NCBI GenBank assembly: GCA_023614405.1
Contig: CM042694.1
Location: forward strand, 350,628,010-350,692,009
Reading direction: 5' to 3'
Source: Avena insularis
Lineage: Eukaryota > Streptophyta > Magnoliopsida > Poales > Poaceae
DNA: 64,000 nt
Below, in pieces: positions 39,120 through 48,984 of the stretch. The notes below the pieces were generated by a model, which had not been told where the DNA came from, made no database searches, and worked only from the letters and a program-made list of their open reading frames with translations. Position 1 is the first letter of the stretch. Each line of letters starts with the position of its first letter. Both the position numbers and the translations under genes were made by a program.

Positions 39120-40694
39120 CATGGTCACAGTGACCAAAAAACACATAGGAAAGTAGCATCCACATGGAATGTTTCACTAGTGTGAGAGAAGTTGCACAGA
39201 ATCCACTACGGTCCTCAGGTCGCCATGTGGATCGATGTGTTTTAAGAAGAAAAAGACATGCAATGACATGAGTGGATCAATGACACTAGCTGGTGGATCA
39301 ATGTAGTTTAGGATAAGAACAAATGCAATTACTCTAGTGGATCCATGTGTCAAACCATGTTCACAAAGACCAAAACACATAGGAAAGCAGCTTCCACATT
39401 GCATGGAAAGTTGCACCACAGAATCCACTAGAGTGTGTCGTCATGTGGATCCATGTGGTTTAGGAGAAGAACACATGCAATGACACTAGTCGGTCAAAGA
39501 AACTAGCTGATGGATCAATGTGGTTTAGGAGAAGAACACATGCAATGACACTAGTGGATCCATGTGTCAAACCATAGTCACTCTGCACACCAAACAAATA
39601 CATAGGAATGTAGCTTCCATGGAATGTTGCACCAGTTAGAGAACGCACCACACAATCCACCAGCGTTGCTACCATGTATCAATGGTTTAGGAAAGAACAT
39701 GCAATGTAATGACACTAGGTGGATCAATGACTCTAGCTGGTGGATTAGTGGTTTGGAGAAGAACACACATGCAATGACTCTGTGTATCCATGTGTCAAAA
39801 CCATGGTCAAGGCAGACCAAAAACACATAGGTGCAGCCCACATCACTGCATGCTGTTGCACCTCAGATGACACAAGCTACACTCCATAGAATCCACGGTT
39901 TAGAGTATGTGTGGTCATGTGGATTAGTGTGGCTTTTAGGAGAAGAACACATGTCATGACCTAGTGGATCAATGACACTAGGGTGGTGGATCAATGTGGT
40001 TTAGCAAGCAAAAAAGAAACACATATGCAATGACACTAGTGGGATCCATGTGTCAAACTGAAGTGGCTGCAAGACGTGAGACCAAAAAAACATAGGAAAA
40101 GTAGTTCCACATGGAATGTTGGACCAAAGCAGCATGAATGATGCACTACGCTGTGTAATCCAATAGAGTGTGTGTGGTCATATGGATTTTAATGTGGGTT
40201 TAGGAAAAGAAAACACATGCAATGACACCAAAGTGGATCAATGACACTAGCCGGGCGACTGATCAGGTTTAGGATAAGAAATACACATGCAATGACACGA
40301 AAGTGGAATCTTATGTATCGCACTCATGGTCACTAGACCAAAAACACATAGGAAAGCAAATTACATCAGACATGTTGTCGCACCAAAGGCAGGCGTAATT
40401 GCATTACGTAATCCACTTCAGTGTGTGTGTGTGGGGTCATATGGATAAGTGTGGTTTAGGAGAAAAACACATGCAATGACTCTAGTGGATCACCTGACAC
40501 TAGCTGGTGGATCAGTTGTCACTGCTTAGGAAAAAAGAAGAACACATGCAATGACACTAGTCGATCCATGTGTAAAACCATGGTCACTATAGAGACCAAA
40601 AAAACATAGGAAAGTAGCTTCCCACATAGAATGTTGCACTAAGGCAGTGATGTAGTTTCACCCAAGCAAAAAAATCCAATGGGAGTGTGTGGGC
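39115..40694. repeat. Satellite 2, second block
   Basis: About seven monomers with the same modules as 36931-37615. From about 39570 the copies contain more irregular insertions, such as GAAGTGGCTGCAAGACG near 40061. The block ends in GAGTGTGTGGGC, inside the GAGTGTGTGTGGTC part of a monomer, where the Athila-like LTR begins. Confidence 0.85.
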
Positions 40695-40909
40695 TGATGT
40701 CCGCAAGTGCAATGCATCAGTTTGTAGCTATTTTAGAAGTATAGATATCGTATCCCACGGTAGAGCCCAAATGGGTGTCTTATGGGTGAAGTTCTCACCA
40801 CACTCCAAAGTTGTCATAGGTCTTTTGAGTGAATTGCTTGAAAGTGTGGAACAAGAATGAAATTTGGATTAAACCGGATGTATTTAAATAAACTAAAATG
40901 TAAACTTCC
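40695..40909 (-). repeat. Athila-like 3' LTR, distal piece
   Basis: This 215-bp piece starts TGATGTCCGCAAGTGC. Together with 52909-54137 it forms one minus-strand LTR of about 1444 bp that was split by the Tat insertion. The last five bases, CTTCC, are the target-site duplication of the inner element. The CCGCAAGTGC and CGTATCCCACGG parts resemble the ends of Athila-type cereal LTRs. This LTR end abuts satellite 2. Confidence 0.75.
40905..40909. repeat. Target-site duplication of the Tat element, left copy
   Basis: CTTCC here equals CTTCC at 52904-52908. One extra C at 40910 separates it from the LTR start. Confidence 0.8.
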
Positions 40910-40910
40910 C

Positions 40911-41695
40911 CGTCAGGATGATCCCTCGGCACCCTGCAATTCGAATAAGAACAGATGATACGGATTACCGCCCCACGAATGATGCAGCTTAAAGTGATCG
41001 AATGGGTCGGCTACCAATTCCTAAGAGCTTCGGATCTACAAGAGTGCATGATACCGCCGTCAGAAGCTTGCATCCAATTAGAGAGACAAGTGACGACATG
41101 CGCATCGCTGTACTCAGATGCAGAGCCTCAGACGATGAGAAGATTCTAAAGGCAACCAATTCGCCCATGTCGAAGATTTCTTGCGTGGTCGGCTACGTCG
41201 AACAGGCTCCTCTGCGTCTGACGCACGGCTCGCACGGGCGCCCGATCGTACCTAATGATACAGCCATACCACTCATAAGGCTACAATCATGTGACATACC
41301 ATACCGGTAATCAGAGATGACTAGTCGGCTGTGGGACCTACTGGTGGGGCCTCGCCAATGATTCACCGCTGAGACTCCTTGCCTCTCTTCCTATATATAA
41401 GGAGAGGCGGTGGCCTCAAAGAGAGAGGGTTGGTCAATCCAAAGGCATTTAAGGCATATGTAGCTAAAGAATACAGCTCGAGGAGCACTTGTAGCTCATG
41501 TATTCCACATAGTCGTATCATTCGTGCAGAGTAGGGCTTTACCTCACCACGAGGGCCCCGAACTGGTACTTCTTATGCCCCTCTATGCTCGCTGTATCCA
41601 ATCCCGCTATGACGTACTGCCGATAGCTTCTGCTAGCAATTTCCCCACACCTCTATCTAACCTCCTCTGTAATCGCCATTCCCAATACAACGACA
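40911..41695 (+). repeat. 5' LTR of the Tat element
   Basis: 785 bp, starting CGTCAGGATGATCCC (first base changed from T) and ending CCCAATACAACGACA. It aligns by eye along its length with the 3' LTR at 52208-52903, for example GACTAGTCGG, GTGGGGCC, the TATA region, AAAGAATACAGCTCGA and CACCACGAGGGCCCCGAACT. It is 89 bp longer than its partner because of many small indels. Confidence 0.88.
41393..41400 (+). promoter_or_regulatory. TATA box of the Tat 5' LTR
   Basis: ATATATAA within TTCCTATATATAAGGAGAGG, followed by the GAGAGAGGGTTGG stretch; the 3' LTR has TATATAAG at the matching place (52628-52635). Confidence 0.6.
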
Positions 41696-41696
41696 A

Positions 41697-41709
41697 TTGG
41701 CGCCCACCG
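41697..41709 (+). other. Primer-binding site of the Tat element
   Basis: TTGGCGCCCACCG begins two bases after the 5' LTR end. GGCGCCCACCG is the usual site of grass Tat-lineage elements and differs from the tRNA-Met site at 607-619. Confidence 0.8.
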
Positions 41710-42799
41710 GGCTATGGGACCTCGCACTTCAGCCGGTGAGCGCTATATTCTCCGCCCGGTGCTCACGCCGCAAGTTTGATCGGCCATCGATAACGCCTCG
41801 CTTTGGAAACTTCCTTCCCAAACAATGGCACCGCCCTGCTATTCGGCGACTTCCCCATCTACATCGCCATCGTCCCGGAAGCTTCCCTAGGGAAATCGCT
41901 CGTGGCGGGTCGCACTTCAGCGGTAAAGACCTTCGGGCCGCAGGACCGCGGCTGGAGGGCATGATGGCCGGATCAGCTCACAGCTGCTGGAGCGAGGTAT
42001 GGATGAGGTCGGAACTTCCGCCTCAGTAGCTCGGAACCCGGTGGAGGATGCCATTGATCGCCGCTCTCGATGCCGTTAACCTCGGGACAACCCGAGGAGG
42101 AGGAGGCCAACTTCACCATGGAGATAGGTATCCTCCTCCAGAGGCCATGGAACTACAGCGGCAGCACTGCAAGCAACTAGAGATCACCAGCGCCAGCATC
42201 AAGGCAAGACCCTCACCGGCTACCATGGGAGCGAGGCCGGCGCTGCCAGTACGGCGCCGAGGCGGTGAGCTGGGCAGGCCGGAGAAGGACGGAGAACCGG
42301 ATCCCGCGCCGCTTCCCACACGCCCACCTACGTGACACCCATCAAGAACTCACGCGCATGAGCCGCAGCAGAAGAACTACCCAGCCGAGGGCGAGGTGCG
42401 GCTCGCCAGCACGTCAACTCAGAGCTCCATGGACGAGTAGCAGGCAAGGCCAACCGCGTATACACAGAGGACCTTAGCTACTCTAAAGGAGGCGTGCTAC
42501 CGCTAACAGCAGGGCTACCGCGACACCCATCAGGAGTCCTCCTCACCGCCAGGGGCACAAGAAAGCGCCGCAGCTCCAAAGAATGTGGGCCAGCCACGCC
42601 AGAGCAGACGATGAACAAAGAACTCCGCCACCTCCCCCACCCGCCAGTAGCGCCAGACCAGCCGGCTTCGCCTTTCGGTCGGTGGGCGCACCCAACCCGG
42701 ATTGTCCGATGCTCGCATCAAGATCGCATCGAGCTCCTCGCCAAGCGCGCCACGGAGGAGGAAGATTCTACCAGACCTGTTTGAGCGGACCGCATCCTA
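41710..42799 (+). other. Leader and N-terminal gag region of the Tat element, decayed
   Basis: GC-rich sequence between the primer-binding site and the recognisable gag. Several short frames overlap on both strands, none with a motif I recognise. In this class the stretch holds the leader and the variable N-terminal part of gag; that is assigned from position only. Confidence 0.45.
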
Positions 42800-43320
42800 A
42801 CGAGCCGCTTCCCGGATAAATTCTCCCTGGCCAGGGACACCCCCAAGTACGATAGCAGCATGAAGCCGGAAGATTGGCTGACCGACTACGCTACGGCAGT
42901 CGGCATCGCCCACGGGAATAAGCACACACCAGCGCCACGCCCTCTCATGCTAATCGGGCTATGACATGGCTCAATAGCTCGCGCCAACAAAGATCAACGC
43001 TCGCCTGATTTCGAGAAGGTGTTCTCCGCAACTTCAACGGCACGCATAAGGTCCGGGCGCCTGCTGCTGATTTCCGGCCTCAGGCGCCTGTGGCATACCA
43101 CGAGATGCATCGCGGAATACCTCGCCATGTGGGACGGAGTTCGCAACACTTGCTAGGGCATTTTGGAGAGCCAAGCCATCGCTTTTTCATCGGCGATGCC
43201 GAGAGGAACCATGCTTCGCCACCGCTATCGTGGTGACGAAAGCGGAAGACCATGGCGGAGCTCATGACGCGTTATGACTAAGACGCCATGGCGATGCCGC
43301 CATGAAGAAGCCCTCCGAGT
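42800..43320 (+). pseudogene. Tat gag remnant
   Basis: At 42806-42963 one frame reads FPDKFSLARDTPKYD, then MKPEDWLTDYATAVG, which matches the start of the retrotransposon gag domain of grass gypsy elements (a proline-lysine-tyrosine, then a tryptophan-leucine-x-aspartate). A stop follows. At 43010-43120 the readings FEKVFSAT and then a frame with EYLA match the later gag part that in intact elements reads roughly DL..VF..NF and ends in an arginine-rich stretch. The frame changes at least twice. Gag would build the cytoplasmic particle; none can be made here. Confidence 0.6.
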
Positions 43321-43911
43321 AAACATGGACGACCGTCTGACTCCCCACTTGAGCCGGTCGCGATCGTCCGAGCAACCCGACCGGTGAAGCCGGATCCTCC
43401 GTACGCCACGGCAACGCCAACTTTTTCAGTTCCATGGGGACCGCCAGATGTGCAATGAAGCCTCGCTACCACGCCGCGCAAAGTCATCGCCGTGGAGGGC
43501 GCCCGACACCGGATAACGACGCAAGAAGGCGTAAGCCTCGCTCACCTTCACTGCATGATTGACGCCGCAAGTGGTATAGCTATCCTTCAAACCGCTACCC
43601 ACACCACTGAACCGCACTGACCCGCCAAATAAAGGTCCAGGGCAACCAACCTCGCTTCCGCCCCCATCGGGTGGATTCCCCACCACCGGCTAGAGAGCCG
43701 GTAATGACCAGAACGGCGGAACAACAACAACGGTTACCCTACCCGCATGCCGCTACCACATCTTCAAGACAGTAGGACGACAAGCACACCAAGATGCGAC
43801 GCCCAAGGAGGTCAACACCATCGCTTTCTCCGGTCCCCAAAGACTGAACTGGCCTGAAACCCCATCATTCGAGCCGCAGATCAACCCGAGACCGCCGACC
43901 CGGGCTACGCC

Positions 43912-44484
43912 ATGGTGCTCACCCTCTCATCGCTTCCACGCGCGCACTGCCGATTCTCGCAAGGCCTCATCGGCGGAGGGAGCACCTCAACCTCCTCTAC
44001 CAGCCTGCCGGAGAAGCTGGGCATTCGCGAAGCGACCCGCGCCCACTACCACGATCGCCCACTACAGGCATGGGCCGGGCTACCGCGCCTGGCCGAAAAA
44101 TCCAGCGGACGCCATCTTCGAACCGAGGAGAACTTCCGCCACGAACCAATATGGTTCGAGGTGGTAAATTTGATTTCGAGATCCTACCATGCTTCCACTT
44201 CCGCCTACCGCCTCGCCAAGTTCATGGCCATCCCACTACGCTTCTCAAAACGAAGATGCTGTGACCCCACGGGCGTGATCATCGCCGCCGCTTCAGCGAT
44301 CGATGGAGTGCGCCACCGTTCCAAACTAGCAGAGGCCCTCATCATAGCCGAAGAAAAGCGCGATCATGCGCAATGTGGCTATGGCCCAAAGAGACATCCT
44401 GGCCAGAAGAAACCAGCGGAGAAGGAGCCTTCCAATCGACAAAGGAGACGAAGAGGATCCCGCCGACTTCTCTCGACCGACTAA
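43912..44484 (+). pseudogene. Tat aspartic protease region
   Basis: A 190-codon open stretch. Residues about 17-40 (LIGGGSTSTSSTS, then LPEKLGI) are a corrupted form of the Tat protease active-site segment, in which intact copies have an aspartate-glycine-glycine-serine core; that aspartate is lost. Residues about 78-90 read FRHEPIWFEVVNL and about 102-107 read RLAKFMAIP, matching the conserved stretch after the protease core. Residues about 140-152 read AEALIIAEEKRDH, as in the linker to RT. The open stretch survives across what were probably two frames. It lies between the gag remnant and RT as expected. No active protease is possible. Confidence 0.7.
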
Positions 44485-44689
44485 GTTCGCCACCATTGGT
44501 GCCGGCTTAGACAAGAAATAGGAAGGCGCGCATTGCCGACTTCCTCCGTGAGAATCGACATCTTCGCGATGGTCTCCCAAAGACATGCCGGTGCCAGGGA
44601 GTTCCCGAGCACTCACTTCATGTGCGTCCGGATGCCAAGCCGGTTACAACCTCTCGCTACCGTTCGCAGAGAAGAGAAAGATAATGTGA

Positions 44690-45230
44690 CGAGATCACCC
44701 GCCCTTGCAGCCGGGTTCATCATGGAAGTGTACCACCCGATCGGCTAACCCGCCTTGGTGTTGAAGAAGAACAAGACCCGCGATGTGTATCGACTACACC
44801 AGCCTGAACAAGGCGCGTCCAAAGACCCTTCGTCTTGCCCCAGATCGATCAAGTCATCGATTCCACAATCGGATGCGATTTGGTTGTCTTTCTAGATTGT
44901 TATTCAGTACAATCGATCCGCTAAACCCGCCGATCGATTAAGACATCATTTATCACCCCCATGGGGCTTTCGCTATGTAACCATGCCTTTCGCCTAAAGA
45001 ATGCAGGTGCCACCCATCGCCGATGCATGCGTAAATGCTTGCACCGCAGATAGGTCAAACGCAGCATGCTTACGCTGATGACGAAGTCATGAAAACCAAG
45101 GAGAAGCGCCCTCCTCAAGATCCGAGAGACATTTGGCAACCTCCGCAGTACCGTGATGAAGCCGAACTCGGAGAAGTGCGTGTTCTGGAGTAACATCCGC
45201 CAGCCCACTTGCTTCTCGTGATCTCAGCGA
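44690..45230 (+). pseudogene. Tat reverse transcriptase remnant
   Basis: At 44720-44780 a frame reads MEVYHPIG, stop, then PALVLKKNK, the conserved start of Ty3-gypsy RT. At 44936-45045 IKTSFITPMG and then RLKNAGATH match the central RT motifs. The catalytic stretch is at 45071-45088 as YADDEV, so both catalytic aspartates are still encoded, in the place of the YVDD box. Several frame changes and a stop after GLSLCNH-like sequence break the domain. In an active element the enzyme copies RNA to DNA in the cytoplasmic particle. Confidence 0.8.
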
Positions 45231-45299
45231 GGCATCGAGGCAACCGAGAAGATCGCGCCATCGAGAGGATGCAAATACCAAGAACCTATTTGAGTCCAG

Positions 45300-46230
45300 A
45301 GTTCACCGGATGCCCGGCTTCCTCAAGAGGTTTCGGCCACCGGCTTGGGGAGAAGGCACTTCCATTGTACCAACCGATGAAAAAGACACAAGTTCTCCCG
45401 ACTGCAGTCGACACCGCGCTTCACGACCTCAAGCCGTGTCGTCCATAGCCGTTCTAGCCACGCCGGCCAGCAAGGAGCCGATGTTGTTTATATACGCCAC
45501 CAGCCGGGTCGCCGCCGCCCGGTGGTGAAGCGCCCGAGGAAGGCAAGGCTCACCGTTCAGAGACCCGCTTACCACCCTCAACGAGGTTCTTCCTCATCCA
45601 AGCAGAACTACCCCACTACCAAAAGATGTGCTATGGCGCACCGCATGCAAGAAACTCAAGCACTACTTCCAGAGCACCGATCAAGGTCGTAGCATCGCAC
45701 CCTTTCGAAATCATCGGCAACAAGGACGCCACCGCCGAGTCGCCAAATTGGGCATCGAGCCGCCGCCTACCCATCCTGCACGCAGCCCTCGCTCACGATC
45801 AAGTCACAAAAGGCGCGACTTCCTAGTCGATTACGCCGAGACCCGCACTTCCACCGTGCCGATTCGCACCATCAAGTGATGCACTTCGACGGGTCAAAGA
45901 TGTCGGGGCTTGGGAGCCGCATCGCATTCACTCACCCAAGGGAGACCGGCTGGAGTACATGTTGCGCATCCACTTCAAGGCCTCCAACAACATAGCCGGT
46001 CACGAGGCATCGGGCGCACGGGCTCGGCCGCCAAGCGAGATCGGTGTCAACCGGATCCCGTGGTTCGTGATTCGGACTTGGTGGTGCAACAGTGTCCGGA
46101 ATGGGACGCCAGAGATGCCAACATGGCCTCACCGTTCCACATCCGCTCAGCACTCCCTTCGACGGGTGCGAATTTCACCACGCCCCATGCCAACAACAAG
46201 GCACCCGACGCGCTTCCAAGATAGTCCACC
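45300..46230 (+). pseudogene. Tat RNase H remnant
   Basis: From 45310 frames give FLKRF and LGEKALPLYQ, the connection between RT and RNase H. At 45470-45510 PMLFIYATSRVAAA corresponds to the conserved stretch with two alanines before a valine. At about 45620-45710 readings such as KKLKHYFQS match the segment before the RNase H core. HFDGSKMSG at 45880-45906 holds the first catalytic aspartate (FDGS), and EYMLRIHFKASNNIA at 45952-45996 corresponds to the segment with the second catalytic glutamate region. Frames shift repeatedly. Confidence 0.75.
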
Positions 46231-46689
46231 GCAGCATCCCACCGGGGTCTCCTAGAGCATCTCGCGAAGTTATCCATCAACCCGTCAGCCGAATCGATTC
46301 CATCGTTCTGGCGGGAAGCTGTTCCGCGGGTCGAGAAGCGGAAACGGAGCCGGCAGAACCGCCAAAGAAGATAACTCGCGCCAACTATGGCCAGGTGATG
46401 CCATCCGTCGAGACCGGGGCTGCCGCCCCGATATCCCACTCCGGACGGCTCGGCACCACACGGAGGACGAGCGCCCTCGCCATCCGAGAAGTGCCATCCT
46501 AGGCACGGCCTTTCATGAACTACATCGCCAACAGCTAACTCCCGGACGACGTAGGTAGAGGCCGACAAATACGACCGCAAGATACATACACCATCATAAA
46601 CGCCAGTCGCACAAGCGGTATCCGCATCTTCCAACAATGCGTCAATGTAGACACAGTTACCGGCTACCAAGCGACATCCACCAGGTGAG

Positions 46690-47165
46690 TGTGGGCACCA
46701 CGTCATTAAGGGCGCGAGTCGCTAAGGCGTTTCGCCATGGTTTTACCGCCCACCACCGAGGATGTCGAGCAGCTGGTCCGCTGCGCAATGGGTGCCAACG
46801 CTTTGGGTAGCTCTGCATATGCCAACCTCGGTGCTCAAGACCATACCGATCACCGCCCTTGCAGCTTTGGGGCCTCGACATGGTCGGCCCTTCTGCGAAG
46901 CTCGCTGAATGACCCACCTTCCGTAGCGGTGGACAAGTTCACAAAGTGGATCGCGCTTTATCCGAAGCTGGATGGAGCGACGGTTGTTACCTTCTTCACC
47001 GACATCATCAACCGCTTCTACCCCAATAGCATCATCACCGACAATGGCACGAACTTCTCCAAGGGGCCTTCACCCGTTCTCAGCAATAAGGGCATCCGCC
47101 AGACTCGCCACGTTGTACATCCGCAGTCCAACGGGCAAGTCGAACGAGCAAACGCTTGGTGCTAG
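46690..47165 (+). pseudogene. Tat integrase, zinc-binding and catalytic core
   Basis: At about 46756-46800 EDVEQLVRCAMGAN corresponds to the zinc-binding end. WGLDMVGP at 46868-46891 carries the first catalytic aspartate, but in a different frame from what follows. The open frame ending at 47165 then reads VAVDKFTKWIALYPKL, IITDNGTNF with the second aspartate, and HPQSNGQVERAN with the glutamate. Between the second aspartate and the glutamate there are 33 residues instead of the usual 35, so a small frame disturbance lies there too. This is the best preserved coding part of the window. A frameshift before 46920 and a stop at 47163 make it non-functional. Confidence 0.85.
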
Positions 47166-47690
47166 CCGCAGATCAAGCCACGCCTCATCGAGCTGCTTGA
47201 GCTGGTCACCCGGATGCCGGATCAAGAACTTCGGCCAGCCGTGGAGCCTCGCACCACAATCGAATAGGTCAACCGCCACACGCCATTCTTCTTGGTCACG
47301 GATCGGAAGCCATCCCTTCCGCCGACATCGAATTCGACTCGCAAGCTCCTTCACGACGAAGCAAAGCCAACCAGGAGGCACGGAGGACAGGTGGATCTCC
47401 CGAGGAGGCCCGCGAAATGCCCCGCCCAGATCTCGCTTCAGAAATGACTACGCCGCCACTATTCGTTGGATTCGCCACCGCATTCCGCGAGGGCGACCTG
47501 GTTCTCCCATTGGTGCAAGACACGGCGGGCATGCACAAGCTAGCACCACCGGAGGGTCCCTTCATCATTAGTCGGGCCGCCCAACGACTTACTACCTCAT
47601 CGACGACAGCAGCCGCAAGAACAAGATGGACAAATCGGACGAGGAGACCGGAACGCCCTGGAACGCGCCCTAGTACGCCTGCTTTACACC
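47166..47690 (+). pseudogene. Tat integrase C-terminus with GPY/F module
   Basis: After the stop, frames give SRSTATRHSSW/HTPFFLVTDR at 47250-47310, the conserved threonine-proline-phenylalanine stretch after the integrase core. The frame 47417-47860 contains FREGDLVLPLVQDTAGMHKLAPPEGPF split as FREGDLVLPL, then GMHKLAPPEGPFI, which is the GPY/F module at the end of gypsy integrase. Intact relatives have an extra tryptophan before EGPF. Pol probably ended near 47690, where CTTTACACCTAG matches the usual leucine-tyrosine-threonine end. Confidence 0.75.
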
Positions 47691-48334
47691 TAGTCGCCAG
47701 CAAAGGTATGTATCCCGAAAACCCCATGAATGAAAATGCGGACTCCACGGTAACGGGGCTCCTTCTAGAAATGTGTACGCACCGTTCTTCGGGCCTGTTT
47801 GCCCGCAACCCCTCATTTGGGGGATCGCTGGCTGGCTCGGTAAGCCAACAAACCAACTGAGTAGTAATGATGCCAGAGGCCCACTCTTCGCCTCAACATG
47901 ACCGCAACCCGCTGTCCGCTAGCAAGAGCAAAAGCCCGAGGCATCCCACATGAAAAACGGGAAGAGGCGGATGACGGGCGCCCCGCCCCGCAACCAGCTT
48001 CAAACCAATCCACCGCTAAGCCGCTAGTACTGCGCGTAATGTAGTGTCGCCTTCGATTCCGGCTGCAGACCGCAACCGCTGCTCGGCAAGGACGCAACGA
48101 AAACAGCGTAACACACGCAGAAGGCTCCTAAGGTTCAGAAAGGAGCAAGCCGCTTTTTGAAAAATAAGCTGCTTCCGGCTATGACGACAGACTAACCTAT
48201 TAACCCGTGAAGATGTATGTGTATGCATATGCGTTTGTCCGACTACTTCGAAGTCAGAATTTAGGGAGAAGGAAAGCAGATTCAAGTCCTCGCCTTCATC
48301 AAGCGCCCAATATCGGGTTACACTCCACTCAGGG
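47691..48334 (+). other. Tat post-pol spacer without recognisable content
   Basis: About 640 bp after pol. Short frames occur on both strands, none with a motif I know. It is the start of the non-coding region between pol and the antisense frame. Confidence 0.5.
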
Positions 48335-48835
48335 TGCTGCCGCCTCAAGGGAATCTTGTAGTTCGGACCGACTAAGGCTTAGCCAGCCGCTCGGAGCCTG
48401 TGAGGGCAAGGGCGGATCAAGAAAAGATAAGAAAGATTCAAGCACCTGCCATGCCAGCCTACTCCGAATCTGGCTTACATCGCAGGGTGCACTTTGCGCC
48501 TCTAATCGAATGTTAGTTCTCATCAAGGCGCCCAGCCGACGAAAGCCCGATCGGGACGAGGCCGGATAAAGTTAGAAGAGCAAGAAGATAAGAAAGATTG
48601 CACTGGCTACGCCAGCTACTCAATCTCGACACACAGGAGCTGCCGCCCCACTGGAATGTTAGTTCTCGAAGGCGCCCACGACGAAAGCAGCCGATCGGGA
48701 CGAGGCTACCGGATAAAGTTAGAAGAGTGGGGAAAACAAGGAAGATTTGAAGCACTGGCCACGCCAAATCTCCGATTCGTTAATTTAGTGGGGGCCACTT
48801 GGCCTACCACTGGAGGTAGTTCGTCCTGGCCAAAT
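48335..48835 (+). repeat. Tandem repeat inside the Tat element
   Basis: Three to four diverged copies of a 150-160 bp unit. Markers are GAAAGATT-type sites at 48431, 48592 and 48741 (spacings 161 and 149), GGATAAAGTTAGAAGAG at 48563 and 48713, and GAATGTTAGTTCTC near 48507 and 48655, with an older first copy at 48341 (GCTGCCGCCTCAAGGG). Tandem repeats between pol and the 3' part are known in Tat-lineage elements. Confidence 0.75.
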
Positions 48836-48984
48836 GTGTGTCGACGAGGTTAGCCTGCAAAGTGAGCCGGCAAAATATCAAAAGAAGATTCAAGACACAG
48901 ACTCAAGAATTCAACATTAAGAAGCAAAAGGGATTTAAGCTCATAAGTTACCCGCATCAAAGATAATGTATGTATGCACAAGTT

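Noticed and set aside
46047..46706. A 219-codon minus-strand frame.
   Set aside because: It is the complement of the GC-rich RNase H to integrase spacer of the Tat element and has no motif.
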